Of a stretch of 64,000 bases of DNA, positions 1-11,686 are shown piece after piece; the stretch's first letter is position 1; each line of letters opens with the position of its first letter. The notes under the pieces were generated by a model that saw only the letters and a program-made list of their open reading frames with translations, did not search any database and was not told the DNA's origin. The translations under genes and the position numbers were made by a program. Source of the stretch: Nothophaeocryptopus gaeumannii (lineage: Eukaryota; Ascomycota; Dothideomycetes; Mycosphaerellales; Mycosphaerellaceae); assembly GCA_031771865.1 (NCBI GenBank), contig JASISA010000027.1:868001-932000 (forward strand), written 5' to 3'.

Positions 1-1326
1 TTACCAAACTCTGCAATCTTGTCAACCCATTGCTGTAAAACCGGATCTTCAGTATCCAGTAAATGCCCGTAGAAGTCACCGCCGTGAAGCTCCGGATAGT
101 CGTAGAGATTGTTGGGCTCTCCAGCTACATGCTTAGCAACTGTCTGTTCGTTGTGCTTACGGATTGTATGAGTATTCCAGCAGTGTACAAACTCTCCAGT
201 TGTATACCTCATTACAGGGATGTAGATTGCGAGCCAGGCAATACGATCTGCTTTAAGAGCTGCGTTATAATGCCCTTCCTCTCGGAGTTGATTGAAATAG
301 TCTCTCCAGCGGTTGAATACTGACTTTGCTGCCTCGCCCCACCAGTGCTCAATAGTCTGATTTCCTTTGCTTGTTGTATACCAGAAGGCATCGCTGAAAG
401 TGATATGTTCGCTAGCAAGGTGCTCACGTAGGAGAAGATGTGCGTCCGCAAGCATTGGAGTTTCAACGCCCTGATCAGATCGTATGATATTAGGCATACG
501 GCCGGCCTTGTAGATCGTGATGATGTACTGTGCAAAAACCGAGAACTTGGTCTTAGCTAGCGGCCCAACAAAGTACCAGATAATCTTCCTTGAAAAGACG
601 TCGATACAGGCGTAGATCGAGCATCCATAATCAGCCAGCTTACAAAAGCATCAATAGAGTATACATCATCAGCTCCTCGAGCTTGAGGCCTTACGCTACG
701 AGGTTTACTGCGTTTACCAGGTCGACGGCTCTCAAAGCTGCTGGCACCTTGGCACGGGCAATACGGAAGATGCGGTCTCTACGAGTGATCAGCGAGTGCA
801 GCCTACGAGTGCGAGTGCCTGAGTGAATGAATACAAAGGCGTACCTGCCAATGAAGTGCCATTTCTCACGAATAGTTTGGGCCAACTTGCGATATCCAAA
901 GTCCTGTGCAGCACCATGCCCAAGCACATGGTCCAATGCCTCGCTAATAGCGGCATCCACCTCTTCAGAAGATTCTGCTGGGTACCTCTTATATAGGCCT
1001 ATATCACGCCTCAACCGCTGATATTGTATGAGGGAGATATTGTAGCCATCTGCCTGTAGATACTGAACTTCCCTCTCATCTTTGTACGAGTACAGCCAGA
1101 AACGCTCAATAATACGGGCTCTGAGGGCATTGTCTACCTGTAGAGGAGCCTGTCGAATACGAGCACCCCACTGCTTCAGCCTCCTCTTCAGAGTCTTGAC
1201 AGATATATCAATATCGTAGTAGGTTCGTAGATTATCGCATATCGCAGTGTATTCGCGTCGGTCAAAGAAGATCCAGTGCTCAATCTGGGCTCGCACGGGC
1301 TCGAGGTCAACGGTATGAGGCGCCAT
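1..1326 (-). pseudogene. Degenerate DDE integrase-core transposase (transposon relic, cut by window edge)
   Basis: Read on the minus strand, the segment from about 1326 down to 691 gives a helix-rich N-terminal region (start ATG at 1326). The segment from about 640 down to 1 gives an uninterrupted integrase core in another frame. The core shows the acidic triad in order: D within ACIDVFSRK (near 600), D within RSDQGVE (near 475) and E within NQTIEHWW (near 349). This pattern matches the fungal integrase-core DDE family that mobilises DNA elements. At least two frame changes break it, one at the A-run 641-650 and one between about 690 and 745. The 3' end lies outside the window. The family call is from motif recognition. 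The exact superfamily is uncertain. Confidence 0.75.
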
Positions 1327-1550
1327 ATGCACTTGCGAGTGCAGGTACGAGTGTAGGCACGAGTGTAGGGCAATATAACGAGTGTAGATAAGAGTGTGGA
1401 AGCCGAGGCGAAAGTTGATATGACCCTTAGTCATGAACAGGGCTCTGCCCTGCCGTCATCGACCTGAACTTCGACATATTCCACAGTTCATCGCGTGCCC
1501 GTCTCTCTTCTCACACACACACGCGCATTTGTTTGCGTGGCCGGCGATCC
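1327..1550. other. Gap between transposon relic and ABC1 kinase gene
   Basis: This holds the upstream end of the transposon relic, with a cluster of CGAGTG words at about 1333-1375, and then the short 5' region of the kinase gene, including a CA-repeat near 1510-1522. I see no other gene. Confidence 0.5.
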
Positions 1551-3665
1551 ATGCTTCGCAACGTCTCGCCATTATGCTGGCGATGCGCAAGCAGGACCCT
1601 AAAGTCTCCATCTGCTACCGTAGCAGACCCCATACTCAGCCTTCGGACTAATGGCACGCGAGCATATACCACAGTTCGAAGACCACTTCTCCTACAACCG
1701 CGTGCGAATCATGTCTCGATCACACTCCGACGATATCAAGGCCAATGGTCATCCGTCAAACCACCCTCCCCCGCCGACCTGGGACTTCCGAAACAAGCGA
1801 AACAATACCGCGGCAGTCGCAAATGGCTCCGAAGATTAGTCCAACTCGGCCTTCTCACAGGGGCGATATATGGAGTCGATACACAATTCTTCGACTCCTG
1901 CCTCACGCGTTCGGTGCGGACATTCTACAGCGGGCTCTTCGTCGCGCTGGACTACACACTGAACTTCCGACCCGACCCTTGGATCGGCGACTCAATCGCA
2001 GACCTACACCATCGCTCCGCCCAACGAGTATTCGATTTACTGAGAGCAAATGGAGGATTGTATCTGAAGATCGGACAAGCGATAGCCATGCAGAGCGCGA
2101 TCTTGCCTCCAGAGTTTCAGAAGATGTTCGCGAGGATGTTTGACGATGCTCCGCAAAATGATTGGAAAGAGGTGGAGAAGGTGATTCGAGAAGACTTTGG
2201 GAAGAGCGTGGAAGAAGTGTTTGGTGTGAGTTTCAGTGGTGACACAAGTAAAGGCGTGATGGAGAGGACAGCGAGGGCTAGTGCAAGTGTGGCTCAGGTC
2301 CATTGGGCACGACTTGCCGATGGGAGGGAGGTTGCTATCAAGGTGCAGAAGAAAGAGATTGTGAGACAAGTCGGTTGGGACTTGTGGGCTTTCAGAGTGG
2401 TTTCGAGGATATACTCTTACTGGTTCGATTTGCCGTTGTACCATCTCGTGCCGTATATCTGTGATAGACTGCTGGCTGAGTGTAATTTCGAGTTTGAGGC
2501 GGAGAACTCGAGGCAGATGAGGAAGTTAATACAGGGTGAGCCGAGGCTGAAAAATCGTGTTTACATACCGGAGGTGTATCCGGAGCTCACGAGTAAGAGG
2601 GTGATGACCGCGGAGTGGATTGAGGGGATCAGACTATGGGACAAAGAGGGCATCACGAATAGCTGGTATGGAGGGTGGAGGAAAGGTTCACCTGGCGCTG
2701 GATCAGTACCGCTCCCTCCACTTCCATCATCTGTCAAGGGTTCGGTCCCGTCGAACAATCCCTACGACGAGAAGCTCAAGCCTACGCGAGACGACTGGAG
2801 AGGCCCTAACAAGACAGGCGGCCTCGGACTCTCCCTCAAACCGGTCATGCAAACAATGGTCGACCTCTTCAGCGCGCAAATGTTTCTCTGGGGCCTCGTC
2901 CACTGTGACCCGCACCCAGGGAACATCTTCATCCGGCGCCTCCCCGACGGCAAACCCGAACTAGTCCTAATCGACCACGGCCTCTACATCAAAATGTCGC
3001 CCAAGTTCCGGAAGGAATATGCTCTCTTCTGGCGCAGCCTCATGTCCTTCGACAACGCAACCATTGCGCGCATCACGAAAGAAGAATGGGGTATTAACGC
3101 ACCTGATATGTTTGCCAGCGCGACGCTGATGAGGCCGTATCAGGGAGGAGATAATAAGACGTTGAATGAGATCAGAAATATGTCGAAGAAGGAACAGAGG
3201 GAGAGGCAGTTTGCGATGCAACAACATATGCGGAAAGGAATTCGGGATGTTCTTGCGAATCAGGACAAGTTTCCGCAAGAGCTGATCTTTATCGGGAGGA
3301 ATCTGAGGATCGTGCAGGGGAATAATCAATTTCTTGGGTCGCCTGTGAATCGTGTTAAAATTACGGGATATTGGGCGAGTAGGGCGCTGGCGGAGGATAG
3401 AGATTCGAGTGCGATTGTGAGATGGGAGGAGTACGGAAGGCATATTCTGTTCAGGATCTTCTTGATCACTACGGACGTGTACTTTTACTGGGCGAAGGTG
3501 AGACAGTTGCTGGGGATCGGTAAGGGGATGGACGATGATATCGAGGAGAGTATGAAGAAGATGGCTGAAGGGTAAGTCGGTCGCAACCCATACTTGGCGG
3601 TGATTTTCGCTAATCGATGGAGTAGCATGGGTGTGGAGTTGCAGCACGGCGTATTCGATGGCTAG
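1551..3665 (+). CDS. MCP2: Mitochondrial ABC1/UbiB-type atypical kinase (Mcp2/Cqd2, ADCK1/5-like)
   Basis: The protein is 686 aa in two exons, 1551-3571 and 3626-3665, with a 54-bp intron (GTAAGT donor, TAG acceptor) that replaces the apparent stop at 3573. An open frame extends upstream to a TTG at 1533, but ATG 1551 is the first ATG. The N-terminus is rich in Arg, Ser and Leu with few acids, as in mitochondrial leaders, and is followed by a short hydrophobic stretch near residue 95. The ABC1 hallmarks are the KxGQ motif (about residues 173-176), the Ala/Ser-rich loop ending AQVH (about 245-253), VAIKVQ (about 263), HCDPHPGN (about 452) and LIDHG (about 474). In yeast the Mcp2/Cqd2 member sits in the mitochondrial inner membrane and influences coenzyme Q and lipid distribution. 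Kinase activity of this family is atypical. Which of the yeast paralogues is the true orthologue is inferred. Confidence 0.88.
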
Positions 3666-4299
3666 AAGCATCGCATTGGAAACCGACGACAGACGGTGTT
3701 GACGGAACTGTACATATTAGACTACACTTTACAGCTACACTGTATATTGCACTGGACTGGTGGCCGCTGATGGCAGCTCGGACCAATCCGGCTCACTCAG
3801 CAGCAGGAGCGAGGCGGAGTGCGTTTCGCACCTCAAAGAAGGCTCAGTCCCAACTACAGATTCCTTTCTTCTCCTTTTGACTTCTTAAATCTTCTCATAC
3901 AAGCCATCGCCTGATGCTTTGCAATGAAGTCTAGCACCAGTGGAGCTTCGTACCAGCCATTCGGCTTGGCGGTCCAGCCCTGGGCCCCAATTTTGCTGCA
4001 AGCTGCAGCGTGCGGCTGAAGGAAGCTGCAGAGAACCGGTCTGGCTCTGGCTCTGGCTCTGGCTCTGCAGAACCACGTACAGCATCTCCACTTTGTTTGC
4101 TGCATGTCGCGTCTCTCTCCTCTCTCGTGACACTTATTCTGTCTTTCCACGCATGGTAGGAGTGGCGATGATCTTTTGAGAACAATATTGACCGGCAGAA
4201 TCGAGGACCAAAGTCTAGCAGCTCGGATTTATCGAGCACTGCCATTGCACTCCAGACCCGAGAACACATCACGCCACCCACGAAGGCTGAGGAGCCAAG
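3666..4299. other. Intergenic region with hexanucleotide repeat
   Basis: This lies between the kinase 3' end and the annexin start. It holds a short tandem run of the hexamer CTGGCT at about 4041-4068, which creates Arg-Ala or Leu-Trp repeat peptides in shadow frames. I see no convincing gene. Confidence 0.5.
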
Positions 4300-6506
4300 A
4301 TGTCCACGCTCAAAGTTGACGACCGCTCACGACGCGGCAGGTCTTCCTCAAAGTCCGGTCGGGACAGGTCGAGATCACGAAGTAATGTACGCGCTCCAGA
4401 AGCACCGGAGGTCCCGAGAGCGAGCTATGTCTATCCTCCTATCACTTCCGCCAGTCAAGCAGGCTACGGAAACGGAGTCACCTCGCCAACTTACGATGTG
4501 AGAAGTCCAAGCTCAGCAGGTAATTCATACTACCCTACGACTTCTCAATCTGGTGGTTCTTACTTCCCTCCCACTACGAACGCTCCGCCATCCCAGCATG
4601 CACCGCCTCAGCCAATACATGGTGGTGTACCATATCCTCAAGACGATGGCGGCTTCACAATGGGTGACTGGACTGACTTCCCGCCGAATGAGAGACCTGG
4701 AATGCCGGGCTTCAATCCACAATCGGCGCGCATGCCTCCCTTCGGACCCGGACGAGACAGCAGCGACGAAGAAGACCTGGCGTACGGCTCTGAGACGGCC
4801 AGCCCTCATGCGAAAGGTCGACCCACTGCTGGATCAAGGCATTCTTCGTATAGCAGATATGTTCCTGGAGCAGACGGAAAGACAGCACAGCCGCAGTATC
4901 AGTATGCTCAGGCTCCGGACAAAGTCACATACAGTGCGAAACCAAAAGCTACGAGTCAGCCAGCTTATTCTGCTACGCCGCGGGATCAGTATCGGCCAGA
5001 AGTGAATTACAATACAACGCCCGTAGGACAATTCCATGAGCAGCTTCCGAGGACGTACTCGCACAATGCATACGACAGAGATGCGCATGTTGTGGACATC
5101 ACACCGGGAAGGGAGAAACTTGACCGAACGAACTCTAGTTCGAAAGTGAAACGACTTTCTACTCTCAATACTTCTGGGGGCGGACTTGCTCCTGGCGGAC
5201 TGGGCCCACGGATGGATAGGCTCTCTGTGAGTGGAAACAGGCCTGATGTACATGCCATAATGGGAGGTGGTCTACCTCCGCCGAGTCCTATGTTGGAGGC
5301 GTACCATGGGACGTATCAGTCGATTTCGCCTATGCCTTTGGCTCTTAGGCCGGATGATGATCTGGATTTGGAAGACCTGCCACCTCTATCGCCGGCCGTG
5401 TCAAGGACCCATGGAAACGATCGCTTGTCACAGGATGTCTCAAAGAAAGAGAAGAAGCGTGTCAAAATGTACGATCCCGAAGAAGATGCGAAGGCTATTG
5501 CTAGCGCACTAGGCCATCACAAAGTCGATGCGGACCCAATCGTCGATGTCCTCGCGCATCTGAGCCACGATCAAATCATGGAAGTCCGGAAAGAATACAA
5601 GAAGCAAGTCAAAGTCCAAGGCCGAGGTGTCAATCTAGGAAAGCACATCAACATGAAGCTGACAGGGAACTTCGGAAAAGCCGTCTACGTCTGCGCTCTG
5701 GGCAAGTTTGAGAGCGAAGGCTACTGGGCGAATTTCTTCTACCAAAGCCACAACTCCCGAAGAGAGTTACTGATTGAGAGCCTGATGGGCCGCACCAACG
5801 CCGAAATCCGCATGATCAAAGACGAGTTCAAAGATAAACGCTACTCCGACTCGCTCACAAAATGCATGGAGAAGGAACTCAAAATGGATAAATTCCGTAC
5901 TGCGGTCCTCATGGTTCTTGAAGAACGTCGTCAAGAAGAACAAGATGTCTACCCGGGAGAATATGTTATAAGGGATGTGGATATGTTGTATCGGTCAATG
6001 AATGCCGAGCGGGGTGGCGAGAGTGCGATGTTGGAAATCATTGTGAGGAGGAGTGATGCGCATTTGAAGGAGGTTTTGAGGGGGTATGAGAGGATGTATG
6101 GGGAGAATTTTGCGAGGGCGGCGTTGAAGAGGTCGAACAATCTGGTCGTAAGTGGTCTCCCTCCTAATACAACCTTGAGCTCTGACTAACTTGACGGTTT
6201 TGTGTGTAGGGCGAAGTTATCGCCCACATCCTCAACGGCGTCATCAACCGACCCGCTCGCGACGCTTTACTCCTGCAGCACGCGATCCGGGACATTGCGC
6301 AGAAGAATCGCGACGATGAGTTACGTTACGAGCTGTTGATTAGTAGGTTGGTGCGGATGCATTGGGAGAAGACGCATTTGGCGAGAGTGAAGAGGGAGTA
6401 TTATGAGAAGTTTCGCGGGACGCTGGAGGATGCGATTGAGGAGGCGACGAAGGGGGATTTTAGAGAGTTTATGTGTGAGTTGTGTGACACGAAAGCGGGA
6501 CGATGA
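4300..6506 (+). CDS. Fungal annexin with long disordered N-terminal region
   Basis: The protein is 714 aa in two exons, 4300-6147 and 6210-6506, with a 62-bp intron that has a GTAAGT donor and a CTAAC branch site at 6186. Splicing keeps the frame and adds the last annexin repeat, ending in KAGR. Residues 1 to about 385 are low complexity, rich in Ser, Pro, Tyr, Gln and Gly, with an Arg/Ser-rich start. The core from about residue 388 (DPEEDAKAIASALG) to the end contains the four helical annexin repeats. I do not see the GxGT calcium-loop motif of animal annexins, as in the filamentous-fungal annexin C group. Annexins bind acidic membranes and assist membrane traffic and repair. Here calcium dependence is doubtful. 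The start ATG is in context AAGATGTCC. Confidence 0.88.
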
Positions 6507-6948
6507 AGGGAAAGTAATGATCGACCTCAGAGAAGAAAGAGAGCTGGGACGCATGATCAGGAGAATCTCGACATTGGTGGTATGCTCTGGTCGAAGGAAT
6601 CCTGAGTGAGACTTCTCGAGTTTGACAAGGAGATCTTGGCTATTCTCCTTTCACGCGGAGGGAGTGATGAGATCATTAGGATCATAGCTACTATACAGGT
6701 ACATAGTACACTTATCCGATGATCAAGACTTGTAGTTGTTCCATCCACCTTCACCCTCGCCAAGATCGACCTCGGCTCCTGCCCAAATCAGCTAGCCTGT
6801 CCACCTCCAAACTTGCGCGTGAGTGACTACTTCCCTAGCCGCTGGTCGCTACATTGGCCTTACAATACCTTGCAGACTGGCCTATGACCTGTCGATCCAA
6901 GATGTTCTCCATTATGCTTCTCAAAATGTCCTCCATCCACCCCTCACC
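6507..6948. other. Intergenic region
   Basis: About 440 bp between the annexin stop and the broken aldolase gene. Only short open frames on both strands; nothing supported. Confidence 0.5.
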
Positions 6949-8054
6949 ATGTCCTCCTTCCTCGCTTCTCCAACACCCGGAGATGCCCCTCTCACCAACC
7001 CTCTCGCTTCCGCTGGAGGCATGACGACTCGCTACACGAATTTCGAATGGAAGAACATCATACCGAGAGCTGAGAAAGGTGTAAAAGAGGTATTGAAGAG
7101 GAACCAGGGAGAGAGATATGGCGTGCCGGGCGTTGGGAGTGAGGAATTAACGAGAACGATTGATCATGCGTTGTTGAAGTTGGATGCAAAGGGACATCAG
7201 TTTGATGAGCTTTGTGGTGAGGCGAGGGTTGGGAGGTTTGCGGTATGTTATATAAGAAAGAGAGGAAAAAGGAAGTGGTGGGGGATTAAGGCTGACTGAG
7301 TGGACAGACAGTCTGCGTCCGGCCGAATTGGGTCAGTAAATGCGCGATCGATTTGAAGCGGAGTGGGGTGAGAGTTGCGAGTGTGATTGGGTTTCATGAG
7401 GGGACGTATGATTTGAGGGAGAAACTTGAGTATGTATACCTTTGGTTCGGGTGAGCGGGACGGGAACGCTAATCTGGGAATGTCTAGAGATGTGAAGCTA
7501 TCTCTGGATGCTGGCGCCGAGGAACTGGATATTGTGATCAATTGGCCTCAATTGTAATCTTCGAACCCGGACTGCAATGGCATATATACCGAACTTGCAT
7601 CGAACCGTGCGGCGGCTGCTCCTCCGACACTGCTGAAGCTGATTCTGGAGACTACCCAGCTCAGCGGTTTCCAGATCATTGCGGGTTGTACGCTTGCTGC
7701 GGCGGCGAACTTCGATTTCGTGGGGACAGCTACTGGATTTCATGGGCATAGGTTACGGTGGAGCATGTGAGGCTGATGAAGGCCGCTTGCTAATATCTGG
7801 GAAGCCAAGAAGGACTCGCATTGGTTGGCGGGGACGGTAGAGGGAAGGAGATGAAAGTCAAGGCCAGCGGCGGGATACGCACCCTGGACGATGCGGTGAA
7901 GATGTTGGAGGCTGGAGCTAGTAGACTCGGCACGAGTGGCGTTGTGTGGATAGCTAAAGAGGCAAAAGAGAGGGTCGAGAGTGTGAAGAACGGGGATGCA
8001 GGTGCAAATGGAGAGAGGCCGGGGTTGACAACGAGACTGTGGACGGATTACTGA
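6949..8054 (+). pseudogene. Deoxyribose-phosphate aldolase (DERA), disrupted copy
   Basis: Exons 6949-7242, 7310-7429 and from 7490 on rebuild a DeoC/Fba-fold aldolase. Landmarks are TIDHALLKLDA, CVRPNWV, ASVIGFHEG, ELDIVIN, LKLILETTQLSG, KASGGIRTLDDA and GTSGVVW. Introns carry GTATGT/CAG and GTATGT/TAG ends. The normal enzyme cleaves 2-deoxyribose-5-phosphate to glyceraldehyde-3-phosphate and acetaldehyde. This copy is broken four ways: an in-frame TAA at 7555-7557, a frame change near 7747-7755, a TAA at 7791-7793, and replacement of the Schiff-base lysine (family pattern VKTSTGF, here VGTATGF) by glycine at 7723-7725. The start ATG at 6949 has context CACCATG. Clustered assembly errors could explain stops and frameshift but hardly the lysine change as well. 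Confidence 0.85.
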
Positions 8055-8169
8055 AGCTTGCATGTGATGATGGTTAATACAGGAAGGCGCTCGCATGTGA
8101 TTCAGAGCCCGCTGATGGAAAGCAGGCCGTACCAACGTCATACTTCGCAGATCGCGCAATCATCATCCG

Positions 8170-9421
8170 GGACGTCTCCTTTGCACATGCGCCAGTTCGC
8201 GCACCAACAACGTCTCCGAGCACGTCCGGCCTCCCAGCGCTACCGCGGGAGCTTTTCGAGAACGTCCTGGACTACGTCGATGATCAGGACATCATCAGTA
8301 TTCGAGAAGCGTGCAGGGAATGCGAGGCGAAGAGTACTCAAGTCTTTGCAAAGCAGTTCTTCAGCCACCGCAGCGTATCAATCTACAACTATCAAGGCCT
8401 CCGCAATGCGATTGAGGCTGCGAAGAAGGACATGTTTGGGTCGGCCATCCAATCCATCACCATCCATGCCGAAGGATTTCTAGACTGGGGCAGGATAGAA
8501 TTTGCTTATCGAAATAAGAACGAGTGGAAAAAGCGATGGGATAATGAGTGGAAACAGCAAAACATTCACTGGCTGCCTGATCTCCTGCGCCTGTTCAAGG
8601 CAGTCGGCAGGCACGGAAACATTCAGCAAGTCAATATTTGAGAGAGTCAATGCTGCGAGGTGGCCATGGTAGAATGGGCACAGCAGAAGAAACCCACAAG
8701 AACTTCTGGCCCTTGCCTGTCTGAGCCCGAGCAACGGTATCGCATTTCGTTACATCATCGAGGCCATGGCCAGTGCGGAGCTCGCACCCAAGAGACTTAT
8801 CATGGAGACCCATCACTGGTACTTGCCATTACACTGCTTCAGACATTGCGAACGTCTCTTTCTCAGCTTTTCCAAGGTCTGCGGAAAGGCTCATGGCGTG
8901 GCCATCAGCGTTTGGATGTCAACATGAGTCAGCGCATACCCATTACGAGAGGTGTACTCAGACACAGCTGGGAAGTTTTGCCGAGCAATAACGAGCAGCC
9001 GACATCTGAAAACACTTCGTATCAACATGCCGGAAGAACGCCATTGCTTCGACCCTGTCACCTCTGATTCTTATCTGGAATATGTGGACTGCTGCATCAA
9101 TTGCTCGGACACGCTCGTTCTGCCAGAAATTTGGAAGTTGAGAGTGCCCCAGCTCGATCGTTCGTTCTCACCGGAGAAGTCGAGATGGAACGCGAAAATC
9201 TCAACGACTTCGTCTGCGCACACGCCCAGCTACGATATCTTGAGGTTTCATTGTTCTGTGATGGGCACTTATTGATCAATGATCTCGAACAAGAGATCGA
9301 CAGTGGCGACTGTCAAGATTGGGCTGCGGTCAAGGCTAAGCTGGAAATTCCAGACCATGTCGAAGCCCATTTCCGCCATTGTTACGATGACTCATACAAT
9401 TGGGATGACCTTCAAGCCTGA
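8170..9421 (+). pseudogene. Degenerate F-box-like gene, copy 1
   Basis: An F-box-like start (LPRELFENVLDYVDDQDI, near 8240-8300) runs in frame to a TGA at 8639-8641 but has no in-frame ATG upstream before a stop. Protein-like sequence resumes in another frame (QELLALACLSPSNGIAF near 8697 onward, then RLIMETHHWYLPLHCF), hits a TGA near 8923, continues to about 9100, and then shifts again to a tail that ends at 9421 (NLNDFVCAHAQLRYLEV, then YNWDDLQA). F-box proteins recruit substrates to SCF ubiquitin ligases. At least two frame changes and two stops argue for a pseudogene. Undetected introns cannot be fully excluded. The call as F-box rests on the short N-terminal motif only. Confidence 0.6.
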
Positions 9422-9754
9422 AGCCGTCGCCAACGATCGAGGAGCAGCCAGGAACGGGAGGGAGTGGTAAAAGAATGGGTGGCCGAGCAGAGTCTCGATG
9501 AAATGTGTGGGGGATACTAAAATCCACGTTCGTGCGAAGCTTATCTAGAGAAGGGACACACAGCACAGATCAAACAAAAAGGACGAAAGAGCAAAGACAA
9601 CGTACACATCAGGGCCATGAAGCAGATCCACAGGGTAGAGTCAAGCACTGGACGGGGATGTAAAGACACACCACCCTGCTTGAGTTCGCTCGAAGCTTTA
9701 AACATCAATGAGACGATGAGCAGATGAAGGCAGGAAAGAGGTTTTGTCTTTTGA

Positions 9755-11677
9755 ATGAAAGCAGTAGTTCCATTCTTTGCCAGATCCATCACTACCGTTA
9801 AACGTGATCCGCGAGCCGCTAATCATTTACATTTCCTCGGCGCCAGTATCAGTTCTGAGCAACCATATCAGCCTTTTGAACGCAGCGTGTGCTCAATCCC
9901 TCCAGTCGAAGCCAGTCATTATTCACTGTCCGCCCTTGTCCCAAACCCACAAAAAGTGACAGCAGGTCTATGGTGCGAAGATTGTGACCACCAAGACCGT
10001 GCTCAAGCTTTCGCCCGAATGATCGAGAAGATCGAATCTTTGCGGCGTCTGGGACTCAACTTGGCAGAGAACTGTGAGCTCGAAAACTTCAGCGACGACA
10101 AGATCTACGACCGCTGCACACTCGACGAAACGCTCAACGCAGCCGAGATCTTAAAGCTCACATTTCCGAATTTGGAATTTTTCACCATATGTGGAAATTT
10201 GAAAATGTATTGTATCGAGGAGTTTGGGTTCGTCCGCAATCGGGGATTTCGCAGAATGTTACATTCAAATGTCGGCAGGGCATTGGAGATGAGGGCAGAT
10301 GATTTTCGTTGTAAAGAGCATGGTTCATGTTGGAGTCGAGCACGGACGCCAGGTTGCTGCTTGGCGGGCAGTTGTTAAAATCCAAGCTTAGAGGCGCACC
10401 TTCCATTCACATTTCAAAAGTTCGAGCACTCTGTTTCCACATTTTTCGACCGCGTGCTCACCCATAACAACACCATCGATACGTCGTCCGCTATTCCGCG
10501 ACTTCAAGATTCGCCCACCACGTGGCTCCGGACACCACCTTTGTGCCCCATGACTGGAACCACACTCGAGGTCCCCCTCTGCGACCGCGCAAGCCGAACT
10601 GCGGAGGATCCCAATCTCGGCCCACTCATCACAACAGTCATTGTCTACATCGACACCTTCCCCGGCTGGACTTACATCGAAGCCGTCAAGAGTGGACGTC
10701 GGACGCCGGCCGACGACTAACCATTCGAAGAATACATGAAGTTCATACCGAATGGGAGCGCCTAAAGCACTTGCAGGACGACCTCAAGTCTTCCGGAGAG
10801 GACATCAAGATCCTGGCTGGCATCGTGTCGCAATTTCCCAGCCTCGAAGAGATCCGAATCGAGCAGCGTGGGTTTCCTTCATGGGCCAAGGTCCCGGAGC
10901 CGTACAAGTTCTTCGGTCTGCTAGGGCTCAATGCTCCGGAGCGAGAGGATTGTGCGCCTTTCGCGAAAGTTCTGACTGCTATGGGAGGCATGAGCGGTGT
11001 TCGACTAAAGCGCTTCATCATGAACACGGTCACGTGGTGCCTTCCATTGCGCCTCATGATGGCGGATCCAGATCGCGTTTGGTTGTGTTAGAAGACGCTG
11101 CAAGAGGTGGAGAACCTGCACCTTTGTGTGTGTGGTTGGAAAGCGGCTATGACAAGGGCTTGATTCGCGGCTTCGTCGAGATGATCCAATTCATCGGCCC
11201 ACAATCTCTCAGTGTCTCGAGTGCGGAGACCGCTCTTGTACAGGAACTCGATGAACAGAAGATCTACAACAGTATCAATGTCGACAAGAAGCACATCGCA
11301 ACAGCTGTTCTGAAGGCAGACATGCCAATCTTGCGGTCGCTCCAGCTCCGTGGCGAGGTCTTGTTGCACTGCGCTGAGGTTAAAGACTTCGTCAGTCGCC
11401 AACCTGCCTTACGAGAGGTACAACTGCAGGTCGCGTCCGAGTTTGGAGGATCCATCTAGGCCCATGTTCGGAGTGAGTGATCAAGAATTGGGAGGATTTG
11501 AAGACCTCTTTGGAGACGGAACAGTCTATCAAGCAGTCACTGCTGCGTCATGAGGTACAGGAGGCGGAGAATGTACTGTACAATGAAGCGCCTGAGTATC
11601 CATTACCGGTTGCTGCTTTTGACCACATCAATCCCACCTGCAACAAATGTCAGTCGAAATCGCATTCGAGAGTCTGA
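9755..11677 (+). pseudogene. Degenerate F-box/leucine-rich-like gene, copy 2
   Basis: Protein-like segments follow each other in changing frames: 9755-10378 (with ENCELENFSDDKIYD and FPNLEFFTICGNLK), 10454-10720, about 10717-11091 (LKHLQDDLKSSGEDIKIL, FPSLEEIRIEQRGFPSW) ending at a TAG, and about 11130-11459 (GLIRGFVEMIQFIGPQSLS, MPILRSLQLRGEVLLH). A last acidic helical piece follows to 11677. The pattern of repeated Leu-x-x-Leu units resembles the leucine-rich part of fungal F-box proteins. The final piece is similar in position and character to the tail of the neighbouring copy at 9280-9421, so the two may be old tandem paralogues. No domain is certain. Confidence 0.45.
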
Positions 11678-11686
11678 TAACGAGAC

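Noticed and set aside
1533..1550. Longer start of the ABC1 kinase frame
   Set aside because: The frame begins with TTG. ATG 1551 is the first ATG, and the same trimming was used for several other genes.
3854..4281. Overlapping minus-strand frames with Arg-Ala repeats
   Set aside because: They arise from the CTGGCT hexamer repeat and share no domain.
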